Below, one piece after another: positions 43,001 through 54,800 of a stretch of DNA of 64,000 nucleotides (position 1 is the stretch's first letter; the number at the start of each line of letters is the position of its first letter). This DNA is from Rosellinia necatrix (lineage: Eukaryota; Ascomycota; Sordariomycetes; Xylariales; Xylariaceae). The notes under the pieces were generated by a model. The model saw nothing but the letters and a program-made list of their open reading frames with translations. It searched no databases and had not been told where the DNA came from. Location: positions 4,836,001-4,900,000 of the forward strand of contig JAGYVD010000002.1 in the NCBI GenBank assembly GCA_021209875.1, given 5' to 3'. Both the position numbers and the translations under genes were made by a program.

Positions 43001-44974
43001 GTCAAGCGTCAGAAACCCAGTGTTATCTTTATTCCTAATGTCGATACGTGGTACAGCGCTCTCTCTGAGCCCGCGCTGACCGCGTTCCTGGGCATGTTAA
43101 GATCGCTGCACCCAACTGATCCGGTCATGGTACTGGGGATTACCGAGACTGAACTCAAAGACCTCAACCCGGAACTGCGGCGAGATCTGTTCGGATTTTC
43201 TCGGTCAAATGTCATTGAGATCGTTCGACCGGAGAAAGTGAGCCTATCCCATCCTTGATGACTTTCTACCGAGACTAACATTTGGCAGGAAACGCGTGAG
43301 GAATACTTCGCGAGAATTATAGCGCACATTCGAAGGAAACCAAACGAATTTCCCGACCCAGTCAATCGGAAAAAACGCCAACTAGAGGAGTTACCCATTG
43401 CCCCAGCGCCCCCCGAGAAAAAATTAACTAAAGAAGAGATCCATAACGAAGACGTACGGTATCGACAAGCGCTAAATCTAATGAAAGTTCATCTGCAGCC
43501 TATAATGGACCAGATTTCTAAAAAGTACCAGAAATTCCGCTATCCCGTCATACTAGAATCCCAATATCAATACTTGTTGGATGAGGCGGACCCGAACTAT
43601 ATCCGGGCTGATGTGGCGGATGCTCCTCTCCGCCCTTTCGAGCTCGCAAAAGATAGTGATGGGTATCCTGGGCTTCGCGAGACTGCAACCAGCAAGTTCT
43701 TTTACAATCTTGATGTTAATATCATAGAAACAAGACTTGCCAATGGGTACTACTGGCGACCATACGAGTTCCTGAAGGATGTCCGCGCTCTAAAGAGCGA
43801 TGCAGAAAGCAGCGGCGATAGAGTACGGTGGCTGAAGGCTTCTGAACTTCTAGCCAATGTGGAAGTCGACGTTTTAGATGTCGATGAGAAGCTACGAAAC
43901 ATGGGTATTAATTGGGAGAGATTGTACGAGACCCATAAGAAACGAAGGGAGGAGAGAGAAGAGCGTGCCCGCAAGAAGAAGGCAATCCAGTCTGTCCTGG
44001 ACGCAGCCCGTCCTGGCGCCAGCAATGGCGGAGATCCCTCCCAGAACGGCTCGCACCCTACTGGCCTGCATACCACCACTGCACAATTCCGGGTTATAGG
44101 GGATACTCCCAGTAACGTTACAGAGACTGTTGCTTCTAACGCTGCTACCAATGGAACACCCATACCTGCTCGGACTGGAGATGAAGATGTACAAATGGGC
44201 GGCGCTGAAGCCCACCTAAGCCAACCATCCCCGATGCGGCCACCGGCACAGTGGCCTCGCATGCCTCCACGGTCGCCTCTTCACTCTTCCGTCATGGCCA
44301 CTCCTGGGGAAAAAACTCGGATATCGCAGGTCTCCGCAGTACAATCACTACCGCCAGGTGTATCCCCGTCAGCGCTGGCTAACGATGCATCAACTACTCG
44401 GACTACGGATCCCTCCAATAGGTCTTCTAATTTTAGTCAATTAACAAATGGCTATCACGAGCAGTCCGGGCCTGAGACTATGCCGGATACTCTACCTTAT
44501 GCTGGTTTTAGTCAGATCACATCGAGTGACGAGCAATGGCCTCATTCTCAAGCCCACGCCATGAAGCGAGGATATTTACCACAGCATAGTCAGCCTAGTC
44601 TCTCGCAAGACTCCCAGAATCAGGCATCCCCGGCTGTAGCCAAATCCACCCACATGCCTAGTATGGCGAATTTACTAAACGGTCCATCGCCAGACGAAGG
44701 GCCTCAATCCCAACGGCTATCACAGCCAAAAGAGCAGTTTGTTGAGTTCGATGAACCCTCAGCTGGATTCTTCCTCGCCGAAATAACCAAACGCACATCT
44801 GGCTGTACCATAGAACAGCTCGAGCAAATCAACCGAGATTTGATGTCTAAGCTGTGGGAGACTCGAGGCGAACACAGTAGGGTGAAGGTGCTCAGTTTGA
44901 TCACGCGTGTTTTTAACGACACCATGCGTGACATTGGGGATATGCAAGACCTACTACAACTGAGCCAAGAATAA
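40013..44974 (+). CDS. yta7: YTA7/ATAD2-type AAA ATPase with bromodomain-like region
   Basis: Chromatin ATPase that evicts or regulates histone H3-H4 and acts as a boundary and transcription factor in the nucleus. Three exons: 40013-42907, 42965-43237, 43289-44974 (57- and 51-bp introns), 1617 residues. Residues 1-560 are acidic and Lys/Arg-rich, with repeated TRRTRGR-like patches and Ser-Asp runs. AAA1 is intact: Walker A GPPGTGKT near 627, Walker B IIFFDEIDG near 690, and ATNRPDNIDPALRRPGRFD. AAA2 is degenerate, with GARGMGQSY in place of Walker A (near 927) and FIPNVDTW in place of Walker B. A non-canonical bromodomain follows (about 1110-1245). A long disordered Ser/Pro/Gln region leads to a conserved helical C-terminus (FVEFDEPSAGFFLAEITKRT). 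An intact AAA1 with a dead AAA2 is normal for the family. Confidence 0.95.
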
Positions 44975-46442
44975 TAACGTTGAATAACAGGATAGATAGC
45001 CTATAAAACATTCGTCTGCGCCAGGAGCGGAGGCAAGTGGCAACTACTCTTCCCTTTACATTGTCTTTGGGTGTGGTCAGGCGTTGGCAGTCGCCGATCA
45101 ACGTCTGGGGCGGTATTATCACTCGGACGCTGCCCATGCTTGATAGGTCAGAGTCTTGGACAGGGGTTGTGTCTGTCTGGTGAGTGGAGAATAGAGACGA
45201 TGAGCAACGATTATGCAGTAAGGAAATACATATCCTGCCTTTGTCTAGCACGTAGAATATAGCCTCGTTGCCATAGATTACCCATTGTCTAGTGTATCCT
45301 GCACATTGCGGGATTGAAATAAACTACCGCAGTGCTTGATAATATCTGATGATAGCGTCCATCTCAGTGTACTGTGATGTGGTTGCACATATCTCTCTGC
45401 TAGCACAAGTAAATTCGGTCGCATGACGGTAGCAAGGTAAAGCTATTGTTCGTTGACAATGTTATAGGGAAAACAGAATCGCAGGGCCGGCCGGCATCCT
45501 ACCATTTTTGTAGAATCATTCTGCCTAGGCTGCCAACCTGCTCCAGCAGTGGATAGATATTCTCGATAATTCTCCTTTGCCTAGAGCACCATATATCTGA
45601 CAAAGAGCATTTGCTATGAGATAAGTGCTGTATCGTTTAAAACGTGTTTGTAGTACGGGTAGTGTTTGAAGAATACTAGCTTTCGTACAGATAAGAGAAT
45701 TCAGGTAGATCGGATCCCTTGAAGGTAGGGGGATCGATGTCTTTATGTCTAGAGCTAAACCCCAGCCTATAGCCATGCATGATGCGGTTTGTTCCAGTTG
45801 TTCTTGTTTATAGCTGACCAGGGAGAAGCCGAGTCCGACTGGATATTACCATTGGTAGAAAAAAAAAAACCAACATAGCGGGTTCCGGCTTATACACGTC
45901 TCTGGTACGCTTGCCCCTTAGTATAGTCTGCGAAAATGATATATATATAGTAAGTACGTAATGGCGGCTGGGGTTAGGTTAGCGTAGGATCCATTAATAT
46001 CCGTACCCTGTGCAGACGGATGCACTATAGAGATCGACATAATGCAGAAATACACACGCGGCAACCCAACAACAACGCATACAGAATTGGGGGTAGCCTA
46101 TCCTAAAACGAGACTGAGTGGCTGAATAAGGTTTGCTCGGATGGTGGGTGTATGCCGGCTCTCGTGTGTCCCGGAATCATTCAGCAGTTGGGAGAGAAGC
46201 ATACCAGAGGCATGGGATTCACAGGACTTGGCGAGGAAGAAATTTCAAAGATAATATCCACGATCATCAGCTACTACCAGCTCTTAATCATCAACATTAA
46301 ACAAGACTGTTCTATATACGGTGGTATCTTTTCGTCATAAAACGGATTTCGCATACATTTACAAAAAGACTGACACTTTATCTGGCCATCCAATACCTGC
46401 TTGTGTACGTACACACGCCATCCACGCGACGTTCCCGAGGCT
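44975..46442. other. Intergenic between convergent genes
   Basis: Convergent 3' region of YTA7 and the permease. It holds an A-rich run near 45860-45870 and a short TA repeat near 45939-45949. No gene recognised. Confidence 0.55.
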
Positions 46443-48572
46443 TTAGAATAGCCAGGAGACCCATCGCTTGTAGAAAGATCGGCCACGGTGGGGGTTGGCG
46501 GCCTTCTCGGCAGCCTGGTTGGCGAGGAACTCTTCCTCCTCGCGGTCGATGACGTCCTTGCCGGTGTAGAAGTCGCACTCGTGGGGCCGGACGCCCTTGC
46601 TCTTCGTGACGTACTTGTGCCCGAAGAGGAGGATCAGGTAGACGGGGATACCGATATAGCCCGTGATAAAGGCCGAGTAGTTCGCCTTGGACTTGATGCT
46701 CGGGATGAAGGCGTCGAAGTTCTTGGTGATGGCCACCAGCACGCAGATAAATAGCGCGACGTATGAGCCCCAGATGCCGAGCGGCGCCGTGTAGGGCATC
46801 ATGTCGTCCGTGAGGCCCTGTGCCTTGCGTGCTCGCACGAACCAGATATGGGTCACGAGGATGGAGATCCACGACAACAACCCAAGAATGGTGGTCACAT
46901 TGACCAAGTAACCGAACACCGCCTTCGAATCATCCGACACGTTCAAGAAGGCCAGGAGACCGAAAAGGGCCGACGTGAAAAGAGCGTAGATGGGGACGCC
47001 ACGGCTGTCAGTCTTTCGGAAAATAGCAGGCGCCGAGCCATCGGAGGCCAGACCGTACAGGGTTCGGCTGGCAATGTACAGATCGGAGTTGGCGGCCGAG
47101 AAGACGAAGAGCAAGATGGAGGCGTTGAGAATGTGGGGGAGGGCGTTGATGTGGGCTAGTTCGATGGCGACGACGAAAGGCGAGGCGGCGGCACTGGTTG
47201 TGGCCTCGTTGGCGAAAGCAAGCTCCTTCGCGTCGTAAGGCACGATCATACCAACGAGGAAGACGCTGAGGAGGTAAAAGACGACGATACGGTAGAACGT
47301 GAGCTTGATAGCGCGGGGAATCGTCCTTCGAGGATTCTGGGCCTCACCCACCGTCACACCCACCAGCTCGGTTCCCAGGAAGGCGAAGGTCGCGGAAACT
47401 AGTGTAGAGTAAAAGGTCAGGAATCTTCCGAGGGGGCCTTCAGAAACGTCGTTGTTAAAATGACTATTGAATGCGCTGTTTCTTTGTTAGTGTGTTATTC
47501 CTCCCACAATCGATTTGCTCTATTTAAGACAAATCCATTGACCGAAACTTACCCCGGGTTCCTCCAGTACTCGAAACCTCTGGCATGACCGTCAGCGCCA
47601 CCGGCCGTGATGACAAGCGATACAAGAATTACGCCGATGATGACGACAACCTTGAAACTCGATCTGGGGCGCGTCCCTCGTTAGCAAATTGTTACTTCTC
47701 CGAAGCTCAAGAGGCACCTGGATGGGCACTGGACCAAACGCTAAGCCGGAACCTGGAAAGCGAAGGGCTGCCGTAGTAAAAGAACGAGGGGGTGGGTGGT
47801 ATTGGGGAATGCTCACAGCCAAAACTCGAATTCACCAAAGAAGCGAACGCCGAAGTAGTTAATGCTGATAATCAAGACCAAAAAGATGGCGATCCATACA
47901 CCGGGATTGACACGCTCTCGGGGTAACCAAAATTGTATTACCAGGGCGGAGGCGGTAAGTTGGTTAGGCGGGAGGATGATGTATTTGAACCAGTAACTGT
48001 GTCCCGTCGTGACGCAAACGTTAGCCGCGTTCCCCGTATATATATATATATATTTAGGGGGGGCCGGGGAAACTCACGTCCAACCTAAGGCGAAGCCGAG
48101 CGAGGGGTCGCAGAACCGGGACGCATAACCAGTGAAACCAGCGGACATGGGAAGCCAAGCAGAGATCTCTCCCAGACTAGCCATGACAAGGAAGACGACG
48201 AAACCAATGACCGAGTACGAGATTAGAATGGCAGCCGGGCCGGCTTTGGCAAGCGCCTTGCCGGTACCAATGATCACTGTAATAGCATTTAGTGTCGTTG
48301 CTCTCGAGATGGAACGGAATAGACTGTAATAGCCGGGCTGGAATGGTTGAAAAGGCTCGGGGTAAGCACATACGGCCAGTTCCGATAGCGCCACCGATGG
48401 CAATCATAGAAATGTGACGAGCTTTGAGGCCACGATGCAGAGATGTCTCGGCGGACGTCTCGATGCCGCGAATATGTTCATTTTGGCCGAATTCGTAATC
48501 ATTAGAACCAGAGGCTTCCTTGTTGTCGTGCGGCGAGGACGAATGCCTCGACCTTAGACTGCCCGACTCCAT
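46443..48572 (-). CDS. Amino-acid permease, YAT/Dip5-like
   Basis: Proton-coupled plasma-membrane amino-acid uptake carrier of the fungal YAT family. Five exons: 48572-48374, 48276-48078, 47996-47817, 47663-47553, 47475-46443, 573 residues. The signature [35 protein letters not shown] (joined across intron 1) is typical of the Dip5 dicarboxylic amino-acid permease branch. The following segments are GEISAWLPMSAGFTGYASRF, GWT-YWFKYIILPPNQLTAS, INYFGVRFFGEFEFW, TELVGVTVGEAQNPRRTIPRAI, FSAANSDLYIASRTLYGLA and a C-terminal VRPHECDFYTGKDVIDREE. Twelve membrane segments are expected, and length is normal. The cytosolic N-terminus is Ser-rich. Preference for Glu/Asp is only suggested by the similarity to Dip5. 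One intron carries a TA microsatellite (48037-48053). Confidence 0.92.
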
Positions 48573-49527
48573 GGTGTCGGCGTGTGCTGGCGCGTTGAAG
48601 CGTCGATTCCCCTTTGCGCAAACGCAATGCCTCTAGGTGAGGAGGGCGAAGGGGGAGGAGAGAGGAGAGGCGAAAACAGGCTGCGGTGCGACCAGATCTT
48701 AGGACTGATGGACGTAAAGGGAACCGGGCCAGACCAGACCAGACCAGACCGCGCGGGATTGGCCGACGAAACTAGGCTACCCAGTCTCGAGCTCCCAGTT
48801 TATGCAGCTAAGGAGAGGAATAGCTAGGAGGGCTTAAAAAAAGAAAGAGGAAAAGGGAGAGAGAAAGAGAAGGAGACTAAGCAGAGCAAGGATAACGGAG
48901 GCAGAATCTGGGGAGCGTGGGAGAGAGCTCAGCGGATTAAATAATAATATTCAGCACGTGCCAAGGCCGTCAGTGATAGCCATTTGCTAGCCGTTCGCTC
49001 TCCTCGCCCGCTCCCCCTCGCTCCTCGCTCCTCACGTCGTCGGAGGGAGGATGCGCGCCAAGACTGCAGTGCTCGACCATGATTGCTCTGGCGTGTCTTG
49101 GTCTGCTTACCACCCCTGCTCGAGCCTCCCCCCGTCTTTCCCCCGTCTTATCTCTCTCTCGCTCGCTCGCTCACCTGCTTGGCCTTGGTCTTGGTCATGT
49201 AGCAGTACCAAGGCTCCGGGCCTCCCCCCCCCCTTATCAGGCCAGGCCAAGCCAGACCCAGCGACAAGTTGCTAGTGTCGTTGGGAGGATAAACGAATCC
49301 CGACTTGGTCGATACACACTATATCGTAGATAATCCCATCCTGATAATATATCCACATCCATACCTGGACGCGCTATTAGATAAGTAGATGCGAAGCCTG
49401 GGTATTGATAGAGTAATAGTTACCTGCCGGAATGCCCGTGGCATAGCGATGAGAGTGGACATTAGGTGTTTGTTGTTGGTTGTTGTCAGTAAAATCAAAC
49501 TTACATGCCTGGCATACATACCTGTGG
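48573..49527. other. Permease leader and promoter with short repeats
   Basis: Includes a CCAGA pentanucleotide array (48729-48750), a GA-rich purine stretch (48835-48915), and CTCG tetranucleotide repeats at about 49157-49177. No gene seen. Confidence 0.6.
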
Positions 49528-49765
49528 TACCTACCTACCTACCTACCTACCTACCTACAAGCAGGTGGGTATGCATAGTACCTACATGGTACTTGCCCTT
49601 ACCTCCTGCTGCCTGGTAGCGGTGGCCAACCTGCGGTCAGACTAGGACTGTATGGTGCTGTATTCAGTAGTTACTGTATACAGTAGCTACTGTATTCAGT
49701 AAGGCATTCAGTGAGTGGTTACTGTATACAGTAACTACTGTATTCAGTTAGGTACTGTACTGCGC
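49528..49765. repeat. ACCT microsatellite and a pair of palindromic 35-bp repeats
   Basis: CCTA tetranucleotide array at 49529-49557. Then two near-identical 35-bp copies at 49668-49702 and 49716-49750, offset by 48 bp, each containing the perfect palindrome TTACTGTATACAGTA with at most one mismatch at its edge. They are followed by GGTACTGTAC. Confidence 0.85.
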
Positions 49766-51878
49766 GGTAAGCTTGTCGACCTGCATACATACTCTGGTGT
49801 ACATACCATACCTACACTACCTTCTTACGTATGAAGGTCGTACTTGAGGTGACGGAGCATACTACAACAGGGTAGCCAACCCGCCAAGCGTTATTATCCC
49901 GGCATGTTATCGCGGTTCATCTCCCTGTGTTGGCCAATCACGTGGGTACTATATTACGAATTGGAATAGAACTAGGTAGACCACCTGGTAGGTAAACGAA
50001 AGGCCTGGTGGGTACCTAGTCCAAGCCGTTGAACGTCCCTACATACACGACTTTTAGTTGCGAACGTTCACCTCAGTGCCATGGGCCTTCGTGCTGCTGC
50101 AGCATGTGGAAACGTGCTTGTAAGACCAATCGCAGGAAACAGGTGTCTCAATGCAGGTAGGTAGGTGTACGGTTTATTCCACCTCTCACACAGTCGCATT
50201 ATTCATTATTCGTCTTCCTTGTTTAGGCCGGTACTCGGGGCATTGTTCACACTGTGTCCCAGAGGCCGACATGCCAACACCCAACGTGTGCAGCAACTAA
50301 ACCGAAGCGACTTATACGAATCGGATAAGTGAACCACCCCTTATTCTCCGCTGGCTCGCCTTGTCTCGCCCAATGCCCACGCTGCATTCTTCAGCCTAGG
50401 CTAATCCGATGCCACGCCCAGATGACCACATCGTTGCTTGTACGTGTCCAAGTGAGCACAGAGACGGGAGAGGCGCATTTTAGTCGAGCCCAGAGCCTCG
50501 CGTTTCGTGGAGGCGAAGCTTGTCCGTCTTTACCTCAGCTCTGTGGCTTCTGGTGGCGGTCGGTGCCGGTTGCGTGACCGATTGCCCAAGACGGGTATGC
50601 AGGGTCTTCCTCAGCTGCGCTACACGACTGTGCAGACCAACTTAGGCATCTCTACCTATGACTACTATTTGCAGCAGTTGCAGGCGGGATCAGTTGGGCT
50701 TACAGTACAGTACCTACCTACCTACCTATTCATCACAGTGTAGGTACCTAGATACGTTACTCTTCACGTTATTTTATACTTGAAGTTAACACGTAATATA
50801 TTATACCTACATGTAAGCAGGGCAACAAATGTATGCTGCAACGGCACTACGCTGCGGGTGATCGAGCCCTGAGGCTTACCTACCTACCTACCCCTTGGCG
50901 ATGCGTGGCTGATATTTTCGCGGCTGTATCACTTCTCTCACATGACTGGCTGAAGAGTCGAGTATGAGACCATATTCTACCCAGGCCATTTAGGACCAAT
51001 GTTGGCACTTGTACTGGGAAGCGAGTGGGCGGGCTAGGGTCGAGTCCAGGGAGGGGCAAAATGAGATCCTTCTCAGCTTCTTCTTTTAGTCAAGTTGCCA
51101 CGGCCGCCAAGCGGGTGAAAGCTCTTGCGCTAGCCTCTACCATAAAAACCCCCGTGCGGTCCCCGCTCTCTTCCCCGGTCGTGCTTCCTCGCAGTCTGTC
51201 GCTGGAAAACAACGGCAGAAAGAGGGTCGCGTTATGAATAGCCCCTCCGACCAATCATAATCGCTCAACATATCGTAGCTGAATACACTAGCTTACCCGG
51301 ATTGGACCAGATTGCTTGACTAGGTCTAGCGCTTTTGTCTTCTACACTAGCGTATCTGCACTGGCCCACCTCACTACCCGCAGTATTGCACAGGCGCAGG
51401 GCACTAAAAGCTTCCATAAACATTCCAGATCGTCTCTTGGCAAGACCAAACAATGCACTGCGCCAGCTGCAGTACCAGGCCTTACTTTTCCAAGTACCAA
51501 ACCTACAACGCTCGCTTGCCTTGTTGCTATTGTCATCTATCATGTATCCCTTTTTTTTTTTTTTTTTTTTTTTTCTTCAAAAGGGTACCATCAACATGAA
51601 ATCTGCATTAACAAGAGATAAATATTCTCCTTCCTTTATCTTTATTGCATTAACGTAACGCCATACCTTGGTTGTTTCCTCTATACATAGTCCCTAGCTG
51701 ATTGTTTTGATCGCGACCGCGACTATGCCCACGGTGATGGATAATGGCTGTCATATTGGGCTAGCGCACCACCACACGCACTGACATTTTCGTTCTCGGG
51801 TTTCCATTCGCCGAGATTTAGTTCAGTTGCTAGTGGAACAACATCGGTGTTGATTTGGGGTCTTCGGTCAGCGTTTGA
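49766..51878. other. Intergenic, no gene recognised
   Basis: Contains further TACCTACCTACC motifs (50155-50165, 50708-50750, 50878-50892) and a T24 tract (51551-51574). A 59-codon ATG frame at 51061-51237 (Arg/Ser/Ala-rich) is too weak to call. The right end is the 3' flank of NUP192. Confidence 0.5.
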
Positions 51879-54800
51879 TTATCGAACTGCCACGCACGCA
51901 TCGTCAGCCTCAAAAACAAAGATCAGGTGGTTTTGTCTCAGTTCATCCCTCCCTTACCTCAAGGAAGCCTGTAGCTGTGATCATGATCATGAAGGCTTCG
52001 GCCAGATCATCAATGCGTTCAGCGAGCATAGGGCCCATCTTCCCCGCCCCTGAACCGATACCTGCCGACCTTTTCAGGACGTGCGTTACCAAAATTCTAT
52101 GATCGGCAAGAAATCGTCTGCCCTGTAGAATGTTGTGTGAACCTCGGCTGAGAATTGCGACGCTGATGATCCGGGCCACCTTGACGAGTAGCAGATAGTG
52201 TATCTCTAATGCTTTGGCATCCGCAGGATCAACCTGTAGCTCAGGATCCACCTCAAATAGATTAGATTGCTCGACCGCCCGGAATATATTGGCATGGAGC
52301 ACATATTTTGCCCCTTGGCGTGTCTGGCATAGCTGCAGGAGAAGCACCAATTTGGCATTGAGATAGTTCTGATGGTCAGGGCTTCCTATCCGACGGGAAC
52401 GGGGAGAAAAATATTAGCTCATACACGCCGTTAGAGGAAGTCTTGCTTGGGGTCCTTCATGCTTACCATTGCGGTTGATTTCGATCCATTCCTGCATCAC
52501 GTCTCGGAGAGAATCAACAACAATACCAATGAAGTTCAACTTGTTAAGCGCCTCCACAACATAGTAGTCGCCCTCATTCCGGCCCAGTTGAACCAGCGTC
52601 GCCAGAAGAACCAAAGCTGCCGATTGGCATCGGGGATCCCCACCAAATGCATCATCACATACCACGTTGAGAAGCTTTTCTCCAAAAGACTGTATCGTTT
52701 TAGCGGCCCTTTGAAGCCCGGATGGGGCTTCATGACTGTGATCAAGCAGTCCAACCAGATATCGATGGCACAGGCTGTAGTAGATGGCCCGTAATTCCTG
52801 ACTGGCAACCCACTTGGCGATCGCATTTAAACACGTCTGAAATAGCTGGAATAGTTTATCGCTAATCAGGTTCTCCGTTGTCCGGCTAGACTTCTCGGGT
52901 GAGGACATCGTAGTAAAATCGAGATTGAAGAGGACCACTTTCGCAAGCCTTGCCAACTCTACAGCGGGACCGGGCTTTTCGGAGCCGTACATTTCAAGGC
53001 CGGGAAGTGTCGCTTGAAGCGTTTGTAGAATAAAGGAAACCTTGTTCGCACCCTTGAAGTCATTACAGTCGGTCATCACCATGAGGAGCCTCGTCCAGGC
53101 CCTCAGGATCGTCAGGCTATACGTTCGGGTTTGCGTTAGCCGGTTGAGGTACACAGCATAGAGCAGCATGGTTCCCTCCTCCATGTCTAGTAGCGCTGCG
53201 TCCTGTTGCAGGATCATCTGGTTGGAATTGGCGCCCTCATTGCGCTTCAAAAGTAAAACCTCTCGGACCTTATCCAAATTATAGATTTGGTTAGAATCAT
53301 CATCTGCTTCGAGACATGCTCTGAGATCTAAGTCGCCAAGTGCAGTGAGTTGTGGTGGCGGAGCTGCGAATAGGTCTTCTTGCGGCAGTGAATCGTGGAA
53401 CTCAAAAACAGAAGGTACTGCTATCGATTCCATTCCTTCGATGACGATTTGGCCACCCAGGGCGTCGAAGATACGTCTTTTCAAAGCTGGCATCTCGCCT
53501 TGAGCAACGCTGCAGAGCTCATGTGCGATGTACTCCAGAGCCATGGCGCGCATGGAGAGATAGTCGACGAATCCCTGGGCGGAAGGGCTTGTGAGAAAAT
53601 CAGGCCCGTTGGCTTCTTGTCCGTCCCATATAGAGCTTTGATGGGTCACGAGGCCCTGCAAGAGAATATAGAACAGAAAATCGTTATCTCGTAGTTCGCC
53701 GAGGACAAGCCTCGATGATAACGAGGAGCTCCAAAGGAGCTTGAAGATACGCATAACCTTGTATTTGAGCACTACGAGCCACCGGAGCATGACTCCCTCC
53801 TCGTTGTTCGCAGGTGCTTCGACAATAATAGGCAATAGTGAATGAAACAAAGCCGACCTTTGTTCGAACGCGCTTCCGGGTTCAATCTCTAATGAGTTTG
53901 CCGTACAGCGAAACCCGAGCAGAAGATGCGCAATTGTCGGCCGATCTGGGCTCGTTTTTAAGCAAGAATAGAGAAAATCCAGTATGCAGACCTTGATCTG
54001 ATAGTCGGGAGAGTCCGCTTCCCGGCGGAAATCAAGAGCGGATGTGAGCTCAGAGGTAAAAGCTCCGGCTATAGCCTGCGCATCGCCATTTTCTTCGAGG
54101 GCTACAATCCCTTTGTTACGATGTGCTCGGCCGAGAGAATCGGATTGCCAAGCTGAAATGACCCTGGGAGACGTTGAAAGTTTCTCTAGGAGTTTCAAGC
54201 TTGCCGTGGTAAGGCTAGGATGACCTATGCCGCAATAACCACCAAGGTCTGATACCAGATTAATACTAGTCATAAGGCCATCTTCAATCGAAGCAAATGC
54301 TCCGTTAGAGGTGGGCGTATATGATGACCGACTTTGAACCCGATTCTGGGGTTTCACAATAGGCCTGACTAGATCGAGGAATGTGGCCTGAAGATCCAGA
54401 GCCTTCGATAACAATTCGATCGCCCTTAAGACCCCGAGAAGTAGAGGAGAATCAGGTGCAGCTTTGCCAATATCTGAGGAACTTTGATGGATTGTGTCCA
54501 AGATAGCTTTCGTGAATTTGCTGTCGTACATCCATTCCATGACGCGGGCAAATGGGTGCAGGCTCACGTAAGTTTCTAGATCCTTAGCTCGAATGGCCGA
54601 ATCGACGTTTATGTTAGACTCGTTGCTAAACACAATCAGATCTTCGTTGAAGCTGCAGACACAGGCTAAAGCAAAGTCCAAACAATGATAACGCAAGACC
54701 CTTTGTTGTGTGACCTCGCGAGATTCCGGAACTCTCATGGAAAAAATATGGCCCAGAACGAAGTCGATATATGGTTCAATGCCGGGCCGTGTCCGTGTTG

